A DNA stretch of 64,000 nucleotides from Anthostomella pinea (taxonomy: Eukaryota; Ascomycota; Sordariomycetes; Xylariales; Xylariaceae), in assembly GCA_963556695.1 (NCBI GenBank), contig CAUWAG010000006.1, positions 3,224,001 through 3,288,000 of the forward strand. The letters are read 5' to 3'. Position numbers and translations under genes: made by a program. The notes under the pieces were generated by a model. That model was not told the origin of the DNA. It made no database searches and saw only the letters and a list, made by a program, of their open reading frames with translations. Below, one piece after another: positions 1 through 11,096 of this stretch; the first letter of the stretch is position 1, and each line of letters opens with the position of its first letter.

Positions 1-1708
1 GAGTCCGAGGCCACCAGAAAGATGGAGGCGGCGGGGGACAGGCGTCCATGATCAGTAGTGTGATCAACCTACTCAACACAAGTATGTTGTGGATGCGAAC
101 TGGCCCTACTTTCGCCATGGGCAGTACTGACTGAGAGACCGTGCAGTTGTCGGTGCGGGAACTCTAGCGATGCCTTCGGCCATGTCACACTTTGGAATGG
201 TGATGGGAATAATTGTAATACTGTGGTCGGGTTTCACTTCCTCCTTCGGACTCTACCTTCAATCGCGATGCGCACGATACCTCGATCGCGGCTCCTCGTC
301 TTTCTTCGCCCTATCGCAGATGACCTACCCCAATGCTGCGGTCATATTCGATGCCGCGATAGCAATCAAGTGCTTTGGCGTTGGCGTGTCATACATGATC
401 ATTATCGGGGACTTGATGCCCGGTGCTATAGAAGGCTTTGACAGCAGGGCCGCAGAAGTACCCTTCCTGATGGACCGCAACTTCTGGATCACAGTCTTCA
501 TGCTTGTCATCATTCCTCTGAGCTTCTTGCGACGCCTTGACTCGCTGAAGTATACCAGTATTGTGGCTCTCGTTGCCATCGGATATCTGATCGTCCTGGT
601 CGTTTATCATTTTGCTTCCGATGTCCTTGCTCCGAGAGAGAAAATCCGACTCATCACCTGGGGCGGACCCGTGGAGGCTCTCGCCAGCCTCCCTGTGGTG
701 ATATTCGCGTATACGTGCCACCAAAATATGTTTTCGATTCTGAACGAGCTCAAGGACAATACTGCCAAGAGGTATACCAATTCGTTAACCCTACAATGCA
801 TCACTGGCTTGCTAATATTGTCTACAGTGTCATGGGGACCATTTCTTCTAGTATTGGCTCTGCGGCTGGCATCTATGTGCTAGTCGCTATCACAGGCTAC
901 TTGACGTTTGGCAACGACGTGACGGGCAATATTGTGTCCATGTGTAAGTTGTCAATGTATACCCGCTGAACAGGAAGCACTGACACATTGTTCTCCAGAT
1001 ACTCCGTCAATTGCTTCAACTATCGCCAAAGCCGCCATCGTCATCCTCGTGACATTTTCTGTCCCTTTGCAGGTCCATCCATGCCGAGCCTCAGTCGACG
1101 CTGTGCTCAAATGGCGACCAAACGCTGCCGCCCGCCCGCAAGGTCGGACTCTCTCCCCTGGGGGCCGGCCTCTTCTGCCAACGGCGACGCGGTCAGACCA
1201 CGGCCCGGCTTCGCACATCTCAGACACACGCTTCGCTATCCTAACAACGATCATACTTGTATTAGCCTATATCGTTGCACTTACCGTTGTCTCGTTGGAG
1301 AGGGTGCTGGCATACGTCGGCTCCACCGGAAGCACGAGCATCAGCTTCATCCTCCCGGGCCTTTTCTATTACAAGATCTCTGATCCAGATTCGATCCATC
1401 ACCAACGCTTGGCCAAAGAGGATGACGATGCGTTATCGCTCACCGAGTCGGATGACGATGGTGACGCGGAAGGAGACGAGGGCCTCCTTGGGGCGAGCGT
1501 CTCAAGCGTCCGCAGCGCCGCCAGTGGTTCGAGCAACAGGACCAAAAGCCGAAAGTCGTTTTGGCGGTGGCGGACGAAGTGGAGGTGGGACATGGAGCAT
1601 CTGAGTCCTGTGCATCTGAGAAGGGCGGCTCTAGGTTTAGCCATCTATGGCATGTGTGTCATGGCGGTATGTCTAGCCATGAACCTGGTTGGGACGTACG
1701 CGCATTGA
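1..1708 (+). CDS. AVT/SLC38-type vacuolar amino-acid transporter, 5' partial
   Basis: Four exons fit: <1-81, 147-771, 828-943 and 999-1708, joined by GT-AG introns of 65, 56 and 55 nt. The first junction restores the family signature SSVINLLNT-IVGAGTLAMP, which is strong support. The reading frame is open to base 1, so the start lies outside the window. Further family features are a Y-T-C-H-Q-N segment, SFP-like FSVPLQVHP near the start of exon 4 and a last membrane helix just before the stop. Members are proton-coupled amino-acid exporters or importers of the vacuole or plasma membrane with about 11 membrane helices. Between the last two helices there is an acidic, Ser-rich loop (DDDALSLTESDDDGDAEGDE), typical of fungal AVT cytosolic loops. 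Substrate cannot be read from the sequence. It looks intact. Confidence 0.9.
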
Positions 1709-2675
1709 GAGATTTCCTGGGCCTTCATACTGCCACCCGGGGTTAGATGAGCTGATGGTTTCATACCTCAAAGCGACTGACGAGGAGCATTTGAATATTC
1801 GGGGCCGGTGCATGGTTACGGTTGCTCATACTTTCGTCATGCATCTGGAGGCGTCTGGGGTGTGACTTCTTTTTCTTTGTCTTTTCTCGTCCGTATATAT
1901 TATTACATGGAAGACACTGGTTGTGGCCATGGTATGAAAGGTAGCGTTGAATTCATCATTGTTTCATCTGATTGCCTTCTTTGCCTCCCGGTATTAGTTC
2001 TCTACATCGACATACCATAAGCTCTGCGGACCCTCATTACTCCCCATACTCGTAAGGCTTTCAGCCAGCCAGCGCATGTGCATGTATAGGTGGAGTCAAG
2101 TACTCGAGCGGCACAGAATGAGTCAAACTCTTTGAGGGAATGCAGTCACTCTGACTTTGTCACTTGACACGCCCCAAGAAGCAAGTCTAGAAATGCATTT
2201 GCTGCCCATACTCTCTCTCATCCTGGAAGGGGGCGGATGTAGTCGATCGGGAGTAAACCTCATGGAATGTAGGATAAAATCTTGAAGCAATTAGAGTTGG
2301 GATGCCTTAAAGCTCGTTCTGCTAGATGAGACACATCTGTGAAGGATTTATTACATCTGTCTGATGAGATGATAGTCATCCCCCTCAATCGTCCTGCCGG
2401 GTAGGGTCCTCCCAGCCTGGGTTACGGACCAAATATTCTGGCGGGGTCGTGCAGCAAAATGTCATCAGCGGCATTGCCCCACCATGGCGACAAAAAAGTC
2501 GCCCTGATTATCAAGCACCCTCCTTCTTCGACAAACATCCACGCACAGCAGAGGCAACACTGAAAAGGGCTCATAAAGTCTGACCAACTTGGAATCGATA
2601 CCTGGTCGTATACACAACATCTGCCGCCCATATTTCGTCCGACAACCGCAGACGGCACACATCCGCTAGCCCACC
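1709..2675. other. intergenic, 3' UTR and promoter space
   Basis: No convincing coding frame. It holds the 3' UTR of the transporter and, before 2676, a pyrimidine/A-rich leader of the WD40 gene. I see no repeat or RNA gene. Confidence 0.6.
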
Positions 2676-4145
2676 ATGTCTGTCCCTCACCAAGAAAATG
2701 TCGACGATGCGCCCGAGATGCTCGACGCCGACGACGCACTCGAGGAGGTCGAGGACGCCGAGGGCGATATCGCGATGGACTCCGACGACGAGCAGGAGGA
2801 GATCAACCTGCAGAACGACAGCGTAGCCTACTTCGACGCACACAAGGACTCCGTCTTCACTATTGCACAACACCCGACACTACCCTCACTGATCGCAACG
2901 GGCGGCAGCGAGGGCGAGGGCGACGATGCGCCGGGAAAGGGATACATCTTCGACACGAGTCCAGTGGTCAGCCGACCAGTCCTCCCCGCGAGTTACAACG
3001 CCGACCCGTCTGCGGCGCAGCAGAGGAGCTTCGAGCTGAACTCGCTATTCACGATCGAGGGACACAGCGACTCGATCAGCGCACTCGCTTTCACACTGCC
3101 GAGGGGAGAGTGCCTGGTCTCAGCCGGAATGGACGGGCGACTACGCGCATACCAACTAGCCATCGACGCGCGGAATAAGGCTTCCTTCAACTTCGTCGGC
3201 GAGACACGAGAGGTGGAGGAGATCCACTGGCTGGCACCGTGTCCGTCGGAGAAATACCCCAATACGATTGCGCTGGGAGCCAAGGACGGATCGGTCTGGG
3301 TGTACACGATCGACGCCTCGGATTCGTCGAACCCGCTGCAGATTGTACAGACCTACTTCCTCCACACGGGCGAGTGCACGGCCGGCAGCTGGTCGCCGGA
3401 CGGCACGTTCCTCGCCACGGTGTCCGACGACGGCTCGCTGCTCGTCTGGGACGTATGGGGGGAAGCTGCCGCAAGGGGCTTGACGCACGAGAACGGCCAG
3501 ACGGTCGTCAACCTGGGTATGGCAGACCAGCGGTTCGCAGTGGAAGGCGGTCTATACTCGGTCGCCATCGACCCCAAGACCTCTTTCGTAGCAGTAGGCG
3601 GCGCAGGCGGCGCGATCAAGATCGTAGGCCTCCCCAGACTAGGCGTCGACAGCCAGCCCATGAGCAGCAAGCAGAGCAAAACGAAGGCAAAGGGCGCGGA
3701 CGCAGGCGGCAGCCAGGGCGGTTCCATCCTGGCCGATCTACAAACACAAGGCGACGGCATCGAGACGCTCAGCTTCTCGCCGACGAACCCGCTGCTGGCG
3801 GCCGGCAGCGTCGACGGCAGCGTCGCGGTCTACGACACGAGCCGGCGGTTCGCGGTGAGGCGGCACATCCGCGAGGCGCACGAGGACTACAGCGTGGTCA
3901 AGGTCGACTGGGTGCGCGGGCTCGGCGACGGCTGGCTGCTGACGAGCTGCGGTATGGACGGCGTGGTGCGGAGGTGGGACATGCGCGGCGCGGCGGGCAC
4001 CAAGGAGAGTAGCATGACGAAGGAGTGGAAGGGTCACCGGGGCGATGGCGAGGGGGGCGGTGTGTTGGGGTTTGTGCAGGGGAGTACCGGCGAGCGGATT
4101 GTGACCGCGGGTGATGATGGCCTTGTCTTGGTATTTGAGGCTTAG
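2676..4145 (+). CDS. sqt1: Sqt1/AAMP-like WD40 ribosome-assembly chaperone
   Basis: Single exon, 489 aa. The N-terminal ~50 residues are strongly acidic (DDALEEVEDAEGDIAMDSDDEQEE), followed by WD40 repeats: HKDSVFTIAQHP, GHSDSISALAF, HTGECTAGSWSPDGTFLATV with SLLVWDVW, a block around residues 355-385, and a last repeat ending in VTAGDDGLVLVFEA at the C-terminus. The acidic tail plus a seven- to eight-bladed propeller matches yeast Sqt1 and animal AAMP. Sqt1 captures nascent ribosomal protein Rpl10/uL16 in the cytoplasm and delivers it to the 60S subunit, an essential step. It is slightly longer than yeast Sqt1 (about 430 aa) because of a Lys/Gly-rich insert near residues 330-350. The start is the first ATG of the acidic tail. 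The gene is compositionally GC-rich and looks intact. Confidence 0.88.
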   Translation: MSVPHQENVDDAPEMLDADDALEEVEDAEGDIAMDSDDEQEEINLQNDSVAYFDAHKDSVFTIAQHPTLPSLIATGGSEGEGDDAPGKGYIFDTSPVVSRPVLPASYNADPSAAQQRSFELNSLFTIEGHSDSISALAFTLPRGECLVSAGMDGRLRAYQLAIDARNKASFNFVGETREVEEIHWLAPCPSEKYPNTIALGAKDGSVWVYTIDASDSSNPLQIVQTYFLHTGECTAGSWSPDGTFLATVSDDGSLLVWDVWGEAAARGLTHENGQTVVNLGMADQRFAVEGGLYSVAIDPKTSFVAVGGAGGAIKIVGLPRLGVDSQPMSSKQSKTKAKGADAGGSQGGSILADLQTQGDGIETLSFSPTNPLLAAGSVDGSVAVYDTSRRFAVRRHIREAHEDYSVVKVDWVRGLGDGWLLTSCGMDGVVRRWDMRGAAGTKESSMTKEWKGHRGDGEGGGVLGFVQGSTGERIVTAGDDGLVLVFEA

Positions 4146-4338
4146 GAGAGAGACCTCGGGCATGTGATGTGAGCAACGTGGACGGTGATGTGATGATGGG
4201 AACATGTCGACAGGTAGATAGCCCGACTGGAATACTACGACGCCGAGACAGCTTGAGCGAATAATCTTCGCCGATTTCCCCCTGAAGCGCAGCCACACCA
4301 GTTTCACATTCAGAATCTACATGTAACTACCTACCTAC

Positions 4339-5615
4339 CTACCCAGGAGTCCCGTTCGTCCCATTCACCACCCCCTGACCACCATCCGTCCCCCGTAAAT
4401 GATGCATCAACAGATCAAACGAAAGCTCCAGCCCCCGGATCCCATCCTGCACATCCGCCAGCGCTAGCATCTCGGGGCGCGCCGCGATCGCCTCCACCAC
4501 GATATCGCGCATCGTGCTGTCTGCCACAACAAAGCGCTTCGTGCGGTCGTCGCCGCGGTCCTTATCCTTGTGGTCCTTGTCCTTGCTGTCCTTGTCCTTG
4601 CTTGGCTTTCTGTACACCTCCGTCGCCGCCGCGACGAAGTCGACGATGTCGTAATCCCATGTTTTGGGGCTGTGGGCGGCGCTGGCGACGGCGCGCGAGA
4701 ACTTGGACGCGGCTAGGGCGGCCAGGGATGGGATGCCATATTTGGTCGCTAGGGTGTACATTTGGGCGTGGGTTGTTAGGGGGCCGGTGGGTGCGGGTTG
4801 TCCTCCTTTTGCGGAAGATTGAGGCTGGGACTGCTGCGGCTGGGTTGTTGTTGAGGCCTGGGGTTGGGGGCATGATTTGTGTTTGTTTCTCTTTTCCCTG
4901 CTGCTCCTGCTGCTCCCGGCCAGCGCGGCGGCTGTCTCGGTAGTCATCATTGGTGTCGTAGTCGCGGAACTGACATTGGTGTAGAGCCTATTTCCATTTT
5001 CGGGAGAGGCGTTTGCGATGCCGAGGCCAGTGCCGTTGGTGCCATTGGTGGTGCCATGCTGAGACTCGCCAACGTTATGACCGTGGCCGTGGCCGTGGCC
5101 GTGGTGGCTGGCCATCCCATCAACGTCATGAGCCTCAGCTGGCCAAGTCGCCGCGTGCTCCCTGAGCTTGAACTCGCTGTCGATCTGCTCCTCCGTTGGC
5201 GGGTAGTCCAGATGATACAGGTAGTGCAGCATCAGACGGACGGCCTCGGAGTTGTCGTCTTCGAGGATGATGACGTCTTGGGTGACCTCCTCGTCTGCCC
5301 ACTGTGCCGGATAATCAGCAATTTCGTCGTTCTCGTCTCAACAAGGCTTCCTCGGTCGATCAGCAGGGTCTGCTATCCAATTGCTCACCTTATTTGGAGT
5401 CTCCAAGTGCTTTCTCAACAGCGGCGAGCGCGGACACACCACGGCGCGATGGACGGCATGGTGGTCGTCTCCGCACTCAATGCGCAAGTCTGAGTACGCG
5501 CCGGTTTGGAAGAGACTGTGACGGTGTCAACGACCTGAACTCATGTGATTTGGGGAGGCGGGAAGTCATACTCCTTCAGCGAGCTTACGAGCTCGTCGAC
5601 TGACTGCTTGCTCAT
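4339..5615 (-). CDS. BTB/POZ domain protein
   Basis: Three exons on the minus strand: 5615-5572, 5515-5389 and 5301-4339, about 377 aa. Intron 1 (5571-5516) joins SSLK to LFQTGAYSDLRIECGDD, and intron 2 (5388-5302) joins TPNK to WADEEVTQDVIIL; both keep frame. Residues about 15-100 form the BTB fold: the SDLRIECGD strand, HAVHRAVVCPRSPLLRKHL, and EAVRLMLHYLYHLDYPP. The middle is low complexity with a His-Gly repeat (GHGHGHGHN, from a GTGGCC-type repeat near 5080-5105) and Gln/Thr-rich runs. Near residues 290-310 there is a charged KDKD repeat. Such proteins are common in fungi; some act as Cul3 substrate adaptors, but no kelch or MATH domain is visible here, so the role is open. Tail to tail with the WD40 gene, 193 bp apart. 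Confidence 0.8.
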
Positions 5616-6792
5616 TGCTCTTGTCTAACGCCCCCCTGGGTCTATCTAGTCAGTGGCAGGCGATCTGAGAGGGACAGAGAGAACGCAATTGAAAGGGGGG
5701 CAAGATGTGATGTGCTATTCCCCTCGCTATATACACCATTTTCAATAACCCTCATATCGTCATAGGAGGCGGCCGATCATGGTCCCTTTGGGCTGCCGGC
5801 AGGGCGAGGCTGCGGGCTATGCTCTGTGATGCAGCGCCATGCATATACTCCGCACCCCAACGCGGCGCAATCACATCTGCGGTCCTACTTGGAGGCCGTG
5901 ATTTGGGACGCTCAGATTGAGCAGACCTCGCCTCATTGGTCAATGAGCGAAGCCTTCAATCTTGTCGATCCTGCACGTGAACGTGGCACGGTGTGGACCA
6001 TAGCTGGAGTGGCGGATGATGGGAAGGCCCTTTTGGCAGAGCCTCATCTTTCAGCTTGACGACAACTGGTGAGAGTCTACCCCACCCGTGCTCGCCGTTC
6101 CATCAATCACTTCAGAGGAGTTGGTCGGCCCTCCTACCGGATAGTGCCGGACTCGAGATAGCCATGTCACCTCCATCTAGCGATTGTGCTGTCACAAGGC
6201 CGAACCATGGGGTGGGGGGGGGGGGGGGGGTAAATGGTATGTTGTTCTGCAGAGAGGAGCAACACTAGTCAGGCGCGGAGGCCATGTATATGTACATGAA
6301 GGTTCTTTGTTCTCCAGGATGCTTCCTGACATGTGCAGGTTCCAGAATCGGGGGCGAAGAGCGCGAATCAGGCTACAAGCCAATGGGAGATGTGCGTGGT
6401 AACTATGAATAGATGTTAAGAAACGGCTTCCGAGCGACTTGGGAACTGGTGCAGGCGGCAGATGTTTAAGGGCATACCAGTCAGGAGTTGTCATGTGTGC
6501 AGTCGTGCTCTAGGGGTTGGGAGCCTGCGTGGGTGTTAATGCTTCGTCCGCCCTGATCCATCTGGAAAGGGGCCCCGAAGATACGCCTGGGACCCGGCTT
6601 CTTGATCAGCTTCAATCCGACTGATTAGACATCATGTCCTCTTAATCTCGCCTCCTCAGCTCTGACTTGGCAGCTAATCACCGTGTCCTTGCAGCATATT
6701 CCTAGAGAATGGCATGACTCTTAGCAGGGGACTTTGCTTGGAAGAAAACTGAGCAAAATAATTGTTCTCTTCATTCTCTACTCGTCCTGGAA
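5616..6792. other. intergenic stretch with a 17-nt poly-G run
   Basis: No supported gene. A run of 17 G lies at 6214-6230. Short open frames here lack family motifs and I regard them as noise. Confidence 0.5.
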
Positions 6793-6960
6793 TTGGTAGA
6801 TAGAGTCCCCGAAGGGCGAGTAGTTTGGTAGGTAAATCCCTTGTAAGAGGGCGAGGCGATTTGGTAGGTAAATCCCTTGTAAGAGGGCGAGGCGGTTTGG
6901 TGAATAGAGTCCCCTGTGAAGGGTCGAGTAGTTTGGTAGAGAAAGCCCCCGAAGGGCGAG
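6793..6960. repeat. 36-bp minisatellite, about 4.5 copies
   Basis: A unit of about 36 bp beginning TTTGGTAGGTAAATCCCTTG repeats in tandem; the two central copies (6833-6904) are nearly identical and the outer ones are diverged or a few bases shorter. Because 36 is a multiple of 3, a minus-strand open frame (7034-6771) carries a 12-residue repeat around PSYKGFTYQ, but there is no other sign of a gene. Confidence 0.8.
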
Positions 6961-7748
6961 TTAGGTCTGCCCGAGCTGGGCTCGGGCTCAGGAACTGTGA
7001 GTAGAGAATGAGAACTTATACCACTAGGCCACATCTTCTAAACGTGGGTGCTGTTGAGGAAATCCGCTGGTATACATTTACATGTACTTAGGGTTGTCCA
7101 GCAACCATGAGTAATCTATGCTTCTTAATGAACACTTTTATCTCTTTTTCTTCCTGCGCTGGATGTTAGTAGGGCCAGAGATCCACAAACACCTCCTCTA
7201 ACAAACACTCTGTAAGCCACATACACCTTTTCGTTTCATTGGCCGAACATCTCCACTTCTCTCGGAATCAATTTGTGAATTTCGCTTCTTCCTCACCCAC
7301 ACTCTCGCTGCTCCCCCATCGCGTTCTTCCTGTTACCTGCTGCAAATCGTAGACCGATCCAAGTGCAGCCATATGAACTGTGACAATCAGGCCTGCAGCT
7401 GCGCTGGTCAGGGCTGATGGGATGAAATATCTAGATTCAACGATATCTAAGGAAGAAGAGGCAAGGTCGGAAGAGAAGGGGGAAGCTAGAGGTATATATG
7501 TACATAAATATGTGGAGGTATCATGTAATACCGTAGCATGAACTACGGTGGGCCAGATGACGAAGTGGCTTCCTAAGACTCGCTTCTATTTACAACGACT
7601 CAATTATAAATGCGATTAATACTCTAATAGCCTGAAAGGCTCATGTCGAGCCTCATATCAAGCCTCATGTCGAGCCCATAATCTTGATTTGTGATTGTAA
7701 CAAGGTTAGCGTGAACAAGTGGCCTTTGTTACAACCAGAACGCCGTCG
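6961..7748. other. intergenic
   Basis: No coding frame or RNA gene seen. AT content rises toward the transposon at 7751. Confidence 0.5.
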
Positions 7749-7750
7749 TA

Positions 7751-9686
7751 ACATCTCACCCCCCCCTGCGGACCACCCCCCCACGGACCACTCCACACCA
7801 CACCACTCTCATTCAGATGAAGCCATCTACAACCACCACAGTTGCTAAATACACTAAGGTCGTGGTATTCTAACCATAATACAGCTCCCAGAATCCGATT
7901 CCGACCCTAAATCTTCACTAGGGACCTCTTGTGGGACCTCTTCGCCTGCAGCGGAGCCCCTATAGACCCTCCTGTTCCTCAGCTCCATTTTGGCCTCCCT
8001 TATGTTAGCCATTGTGACGAATCGTTCCCCTGGTGTTGGTTTGACTACTTTTTGAGTGGTATTAGCCTTTTTAGCCACTTGAGCCTCAAGTAGCTCACAT
8101 TTGGCCCGTAGATTTGCAATGGTAGCAGCCTGAACATCCATGGCCTTGCCAGCCTTCCGTACCAACAAGCGCTCAGAGGGCCCCCCAAAGGAAGGGTCCT
8201 TTCTTTCGAGCTTTTGAGCACTCTCCCGCAAAGCCCGGCTTCCAGAGGGTGTTGTGACAATGGTTTTAACTACCATCTCAAGAAAATCTGGTGTTGTGGC
8301 TCGCTCAGAAGCCTTAGGGTCCCTCTGGCGTGCCCTGGCCACCCCCTTGTCCTCCAGAATCACATATTTCGACTTCAACGCCTCCGCTCTGTTGCGAGGA
8401 ACAATCCCAGTCTTTTTCCAGGCAATTCTGATGTTGAGGAGCGTCATTATGTCCTTCCGGGCCTGCTCGTAGCACTCCAAAACCTTCTCCTTAGATGGCC
8501 TGAGTCCCAGACAGCCGCTGGGCGTCTCCTGGAGTAAGGTCTTCAACCTCTTCTTTACTAAATTGAAGACTCCCATATCTAATACCTGGACTACATGGGA
8601 ACAGTGAGGTTCATAAAAGATCAACCATACTTTGTTTCTTAAGCAGGTGGCTAGGAACTCGTCATTCGTGTGGGAGTCGTGGTCATCACACACCAAAACC
8701 ACCCATGTGTTGCCGTGGACCTCCTGAATGTGAGGAATAAAGATACGTTGAAGCCATTCTAATACAATGGGATTCGAGGTCCATCCATTGGGTGACGTAA
8801 TAAACCTCCAGTTGGTGAATTTGTCCTCATTTTGGTTGTTAAATCACTAGGTTTGTACGTTAATCCCCTTGAGAATCACCAGTGGCGGCAAGGTCTCACC
8901 AGATCCGCTCACACACTCTAGGGCAGTTATCCATTCACCCTTCTTGACCCCTTTCTTCATAGCCACGTTGCCGGAGGCCTCGGAGACCACCCAATGGGAG
9001 TCCCCAACCCCCTGGGCGATTCCCATTTCGTCGACGTTGTATCAGCGTGCTGGCATGAGGTTAACCACGTCAGGGGCGTCACACTGATCGAAAAAAATAT
9101 TAATATTTGCCGCTGTAGCATTATTCACTCAGTTATAATCGATAACACGAGACTTCATTATCTTGACTTCCGGGTTTCGAGACAGGAACTTGGATGCCTA
9201 ATTTTTCCTTAATTCTCGAGCATCCCCGGTGGCATGGAGCATCCGCTGGGCCATGAGACGGAACTTAGAGACTGCCGGAGAATACCCTAGTCGTGCTTGC
9301 CCCAGGGCCCAGCTTGCCAGCTTATGTTCGAGATACGGTGAGAGAGCCTGTTGGAGAGCGCTGGTCTCATTCCGCGTTGGGGTGCCAGAGATTCGTCGGT
9401 TGACGTACGAGCGACTGATTTGCCATTCGAGGGCTGACGAGCGGACTGGAGCTCCGTGTTGGATGGCCAAAATGGCGGCTTCAGCTTTTATTTGACGGTC
9501 GTAAAATGACATCATGAGATTCAGCAGTGGATAAGGATTCAAATAGTGTGCTTTGTGAAAAAAAAGATGCAAAAGTGATGGTGTAGATGGTGGATCACCA
9601 TAATCCTGGTGGTTGGTGAATTACGCGTTTGTGGGTCAGAACGCGCTGGTCCGCGGGGGGGTGGTCCGCAGGGGGGTGGGAGATGT
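7751..9686 (-). mobile_element. pogo/Fot1-like DNA transposon 1 (with TIRs and TA duplication)
   Basis: About 1.94 kb flanked by TA (7749-7750 and 9687-9688). The ends are inverted repeats of about 40 bp: the left end begins ACATCTCACCCCCCCCTGCG and the right end reads as its complement with one or two differences. Inside each TIR the motif CGGACCA/GGACCAC appears twice in direct orientation, separated by a C run. TA target, length near 1.9 kb and a minus-strand DDE_1 transposase all fit the Tc1/mariner superfamily, pogo/Fot1 branch. Confidence 0.88.
7854..9572 (-). pseudogene. pogo/Fot1 transposase, inactivated
   Basis: Reading on the minus strand, 9572-9198 gives the N-terminal psq-type helix-turn-helix and CENP-B-like DNA-binding region (QIKAEAAILAIQHG, then ISRSYVNRRISGTPTRNE). 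A middle part (about 9198-8703) has readable DDE_1 segments, YNVDEMGIAQG (first Asp) and WTSNPIVLEWLQRIFIPH, but contains in-frame stops, including TAG-TGA near 8850 and TGA near 9046 where Trp or Gln is expected. 8702-7854 is open for 282 aa and holds the second Asp (VLVCDDHDSH, where GH is usual) and the third acidic position (VVQVLDMGVFNLVKK), then a coiled-coil tail. The stops are C-to-T or G-to-A type, so the copy is dead, possibly by RIP-like mutation. Confidence 0.82.
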
Positions 9687-9941
9687 TACCATGTACAAAG
9701 CATTGTGTCAAGATTCTGTCCTTGAACGACCACAAAGACCATTGTCAATAAATTTCCCTTTCTTCTTCGAACCAAATTCGATCCAAGTATATACAAACCG
9801 TCACCGTCCGTCGTCTACCCCTCAATATATCGTTCCCCCATTCCATCTTTCAACCACTCGAACACGGCCATAAGCAACGGCTTCAGCCGACTGCACAAAC
9901 GACGGCCAAAGGTAAGTAAAGTACTTCCGAATCCACTAGCA

Positions 9942-10721
9942 ATGGCAGGAAACGACTCACCCAGGGCGGTCACCCTCCGAAAACGGGCATACATCATCTG
10001 CACCAAAGCAGTGGTGTGTCTCTGCCTCGCATTCATAGCATACCAGATCTACCTCGCCACCACGCACCACACCAACACACACTACGACGTCCTCGGCGTC
10101 CCCATCAATGCCACCGCCACCGAGCTCCGCAGCGCCTACCGCAACCAGTCGCGCCTCACGCAGCCGGACAAGGTGACCAAGCCCGAGGACCGCACGTCGG
10201 CGACGGAGCGGTACATACGCGTGCAAGAGGCGTTCAACGCCTTGTCGAGCGACGAGAAGAGGTGCGTTTATGACTGCGTGATCCCGAATCGCGGGAGCCG
10301 GAGCCAGTGCAGGACTGAATGCTCGCTTGCGCAGGCGGGGAGGGAGGGGGAGGAGATGGCCGTGGCACCTAAGAACAAGAACGAGGAGATGGCCAGGGCA
10401 TTTGGGAACAAGAACAAGACCGAAGAGAAAAAGTTGAGGAGGGCGAAGAAGGAAAAGAAAGACAGAATGGCGCAGGAAGTCGTACAGGAGGTTGTAAAAG
10501 AGAAGGAAAAGAAGCAAAAGCAGGAAAATGAGGCGCTGCAGCGGAAGAACATGACGGGGCAGACTTCGCACGCAACGGCTGCTGTTTTGGTTGTGTTGGA
10601 GAGTGTGGCCGTTTGGCAGATCGTCAAAGAGGGATCTACGGCATCTAGGGCCGGCTGGCTTGTTTTGCAGGTCGTCATAATGGCTGTGGCGACTTGCAAG
10701 TATATCAGCGGTTCCGCTTGA
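9942..10721 (+). CDS. J-domain-like membrane protein with degenerate HPD
   Basis: Single exon, 259 aa. A hydrophobic segment at residues 19-39 (IICTKAVVCLCLAFIAYQIYL) is followed at about 48-113 by a J-like domain (HYDVLGVPINATATELRSAYRNQ ... YIRVQEAFNALSSDEKRCVYD). Next come a very long charged Lys/Glu helix (about 150-200, EEKKLRRAKKEKKDRMAQEV type) and one or two C-terminal hydrophobic stretches (about 208-250). The HPD tripeptide that stimulates Hsp70 ATPase reads QPD (LTQPDK), so the catalytic His is missing. By topology it resembles ER-membrane J proteins, but the QPD makes it a J-like protein that probably cannot activate Hsp70. It converges on the GH76 gene, whose stop is 375 bp away. 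Confidence 0.72.
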   Translation: MAGNDSPRAVTLRKRAYIICTKAVVCLCLAFIAYQIYLATTHHTNTHYDVLGVPINATATELRSAYRNQSRLTQPDKVTKPEDRTSATERYIRVQEAFNALSSDEKRCVYDCVIPNRGSRSQCRTECSLAQAGREGEEMAVAPKNKNEEMARAFGNKNKTEEKKLRRAKKEKKDRMAQEVVQEVVKEKEKKQKQENEALQRKNMTGQTSHATAAVLVVLESVAVWQIVKEGSTASRAGWLVLQVVIMAVATCKYISGSA

Positions 10722-11096
10722 TTCGCATGGCATTGTTCGTGGTTTCTTCGAACTGGGACAGGGGCAGGTCTTATGTATGGGCTTGTTGTTGGGAGATTTG
10801 TTTAACAGAGATATATCGTATTTTACAATCTACATCGTACTTTGCTGTTTGATTCTAACACGCCTGCCGCATGTCAAGCTTTCGACTTGACAAACATGAA
10901 AGGACGGAATTGTGACGTAACCTCTGTGACAGCACGCGCATCGGGCAGCCGAATGCCAACCATCCATTCAAACTGGGTATGATCAAGGACTCGATGCCAA
11001 ATCATCTCAATGGAGACGCCCAAACTCCAGCCATGCATTCCAGTCGATGCCCCACGATAACTTGCACACAACAGATCCCCAAAAGAGCAACAAGAT

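Noticed and set aside
3239..4012. 257-codon Arg-rich frame inside the WD40 gene
   Set aside because: Out-of-frame shadow of the GC-rich Sqt1-like gene.
5826..6059. Small protein gene, 77 codons
   Set aside because: No motif, no splice signals, no coding bias; opposite-strand frames are equally open.
9957..10733. 258-codon minus-strand frame opposite the J-like gene
   Set aside because: Antisense shadow of the GC-rich J-like gene; no motif.
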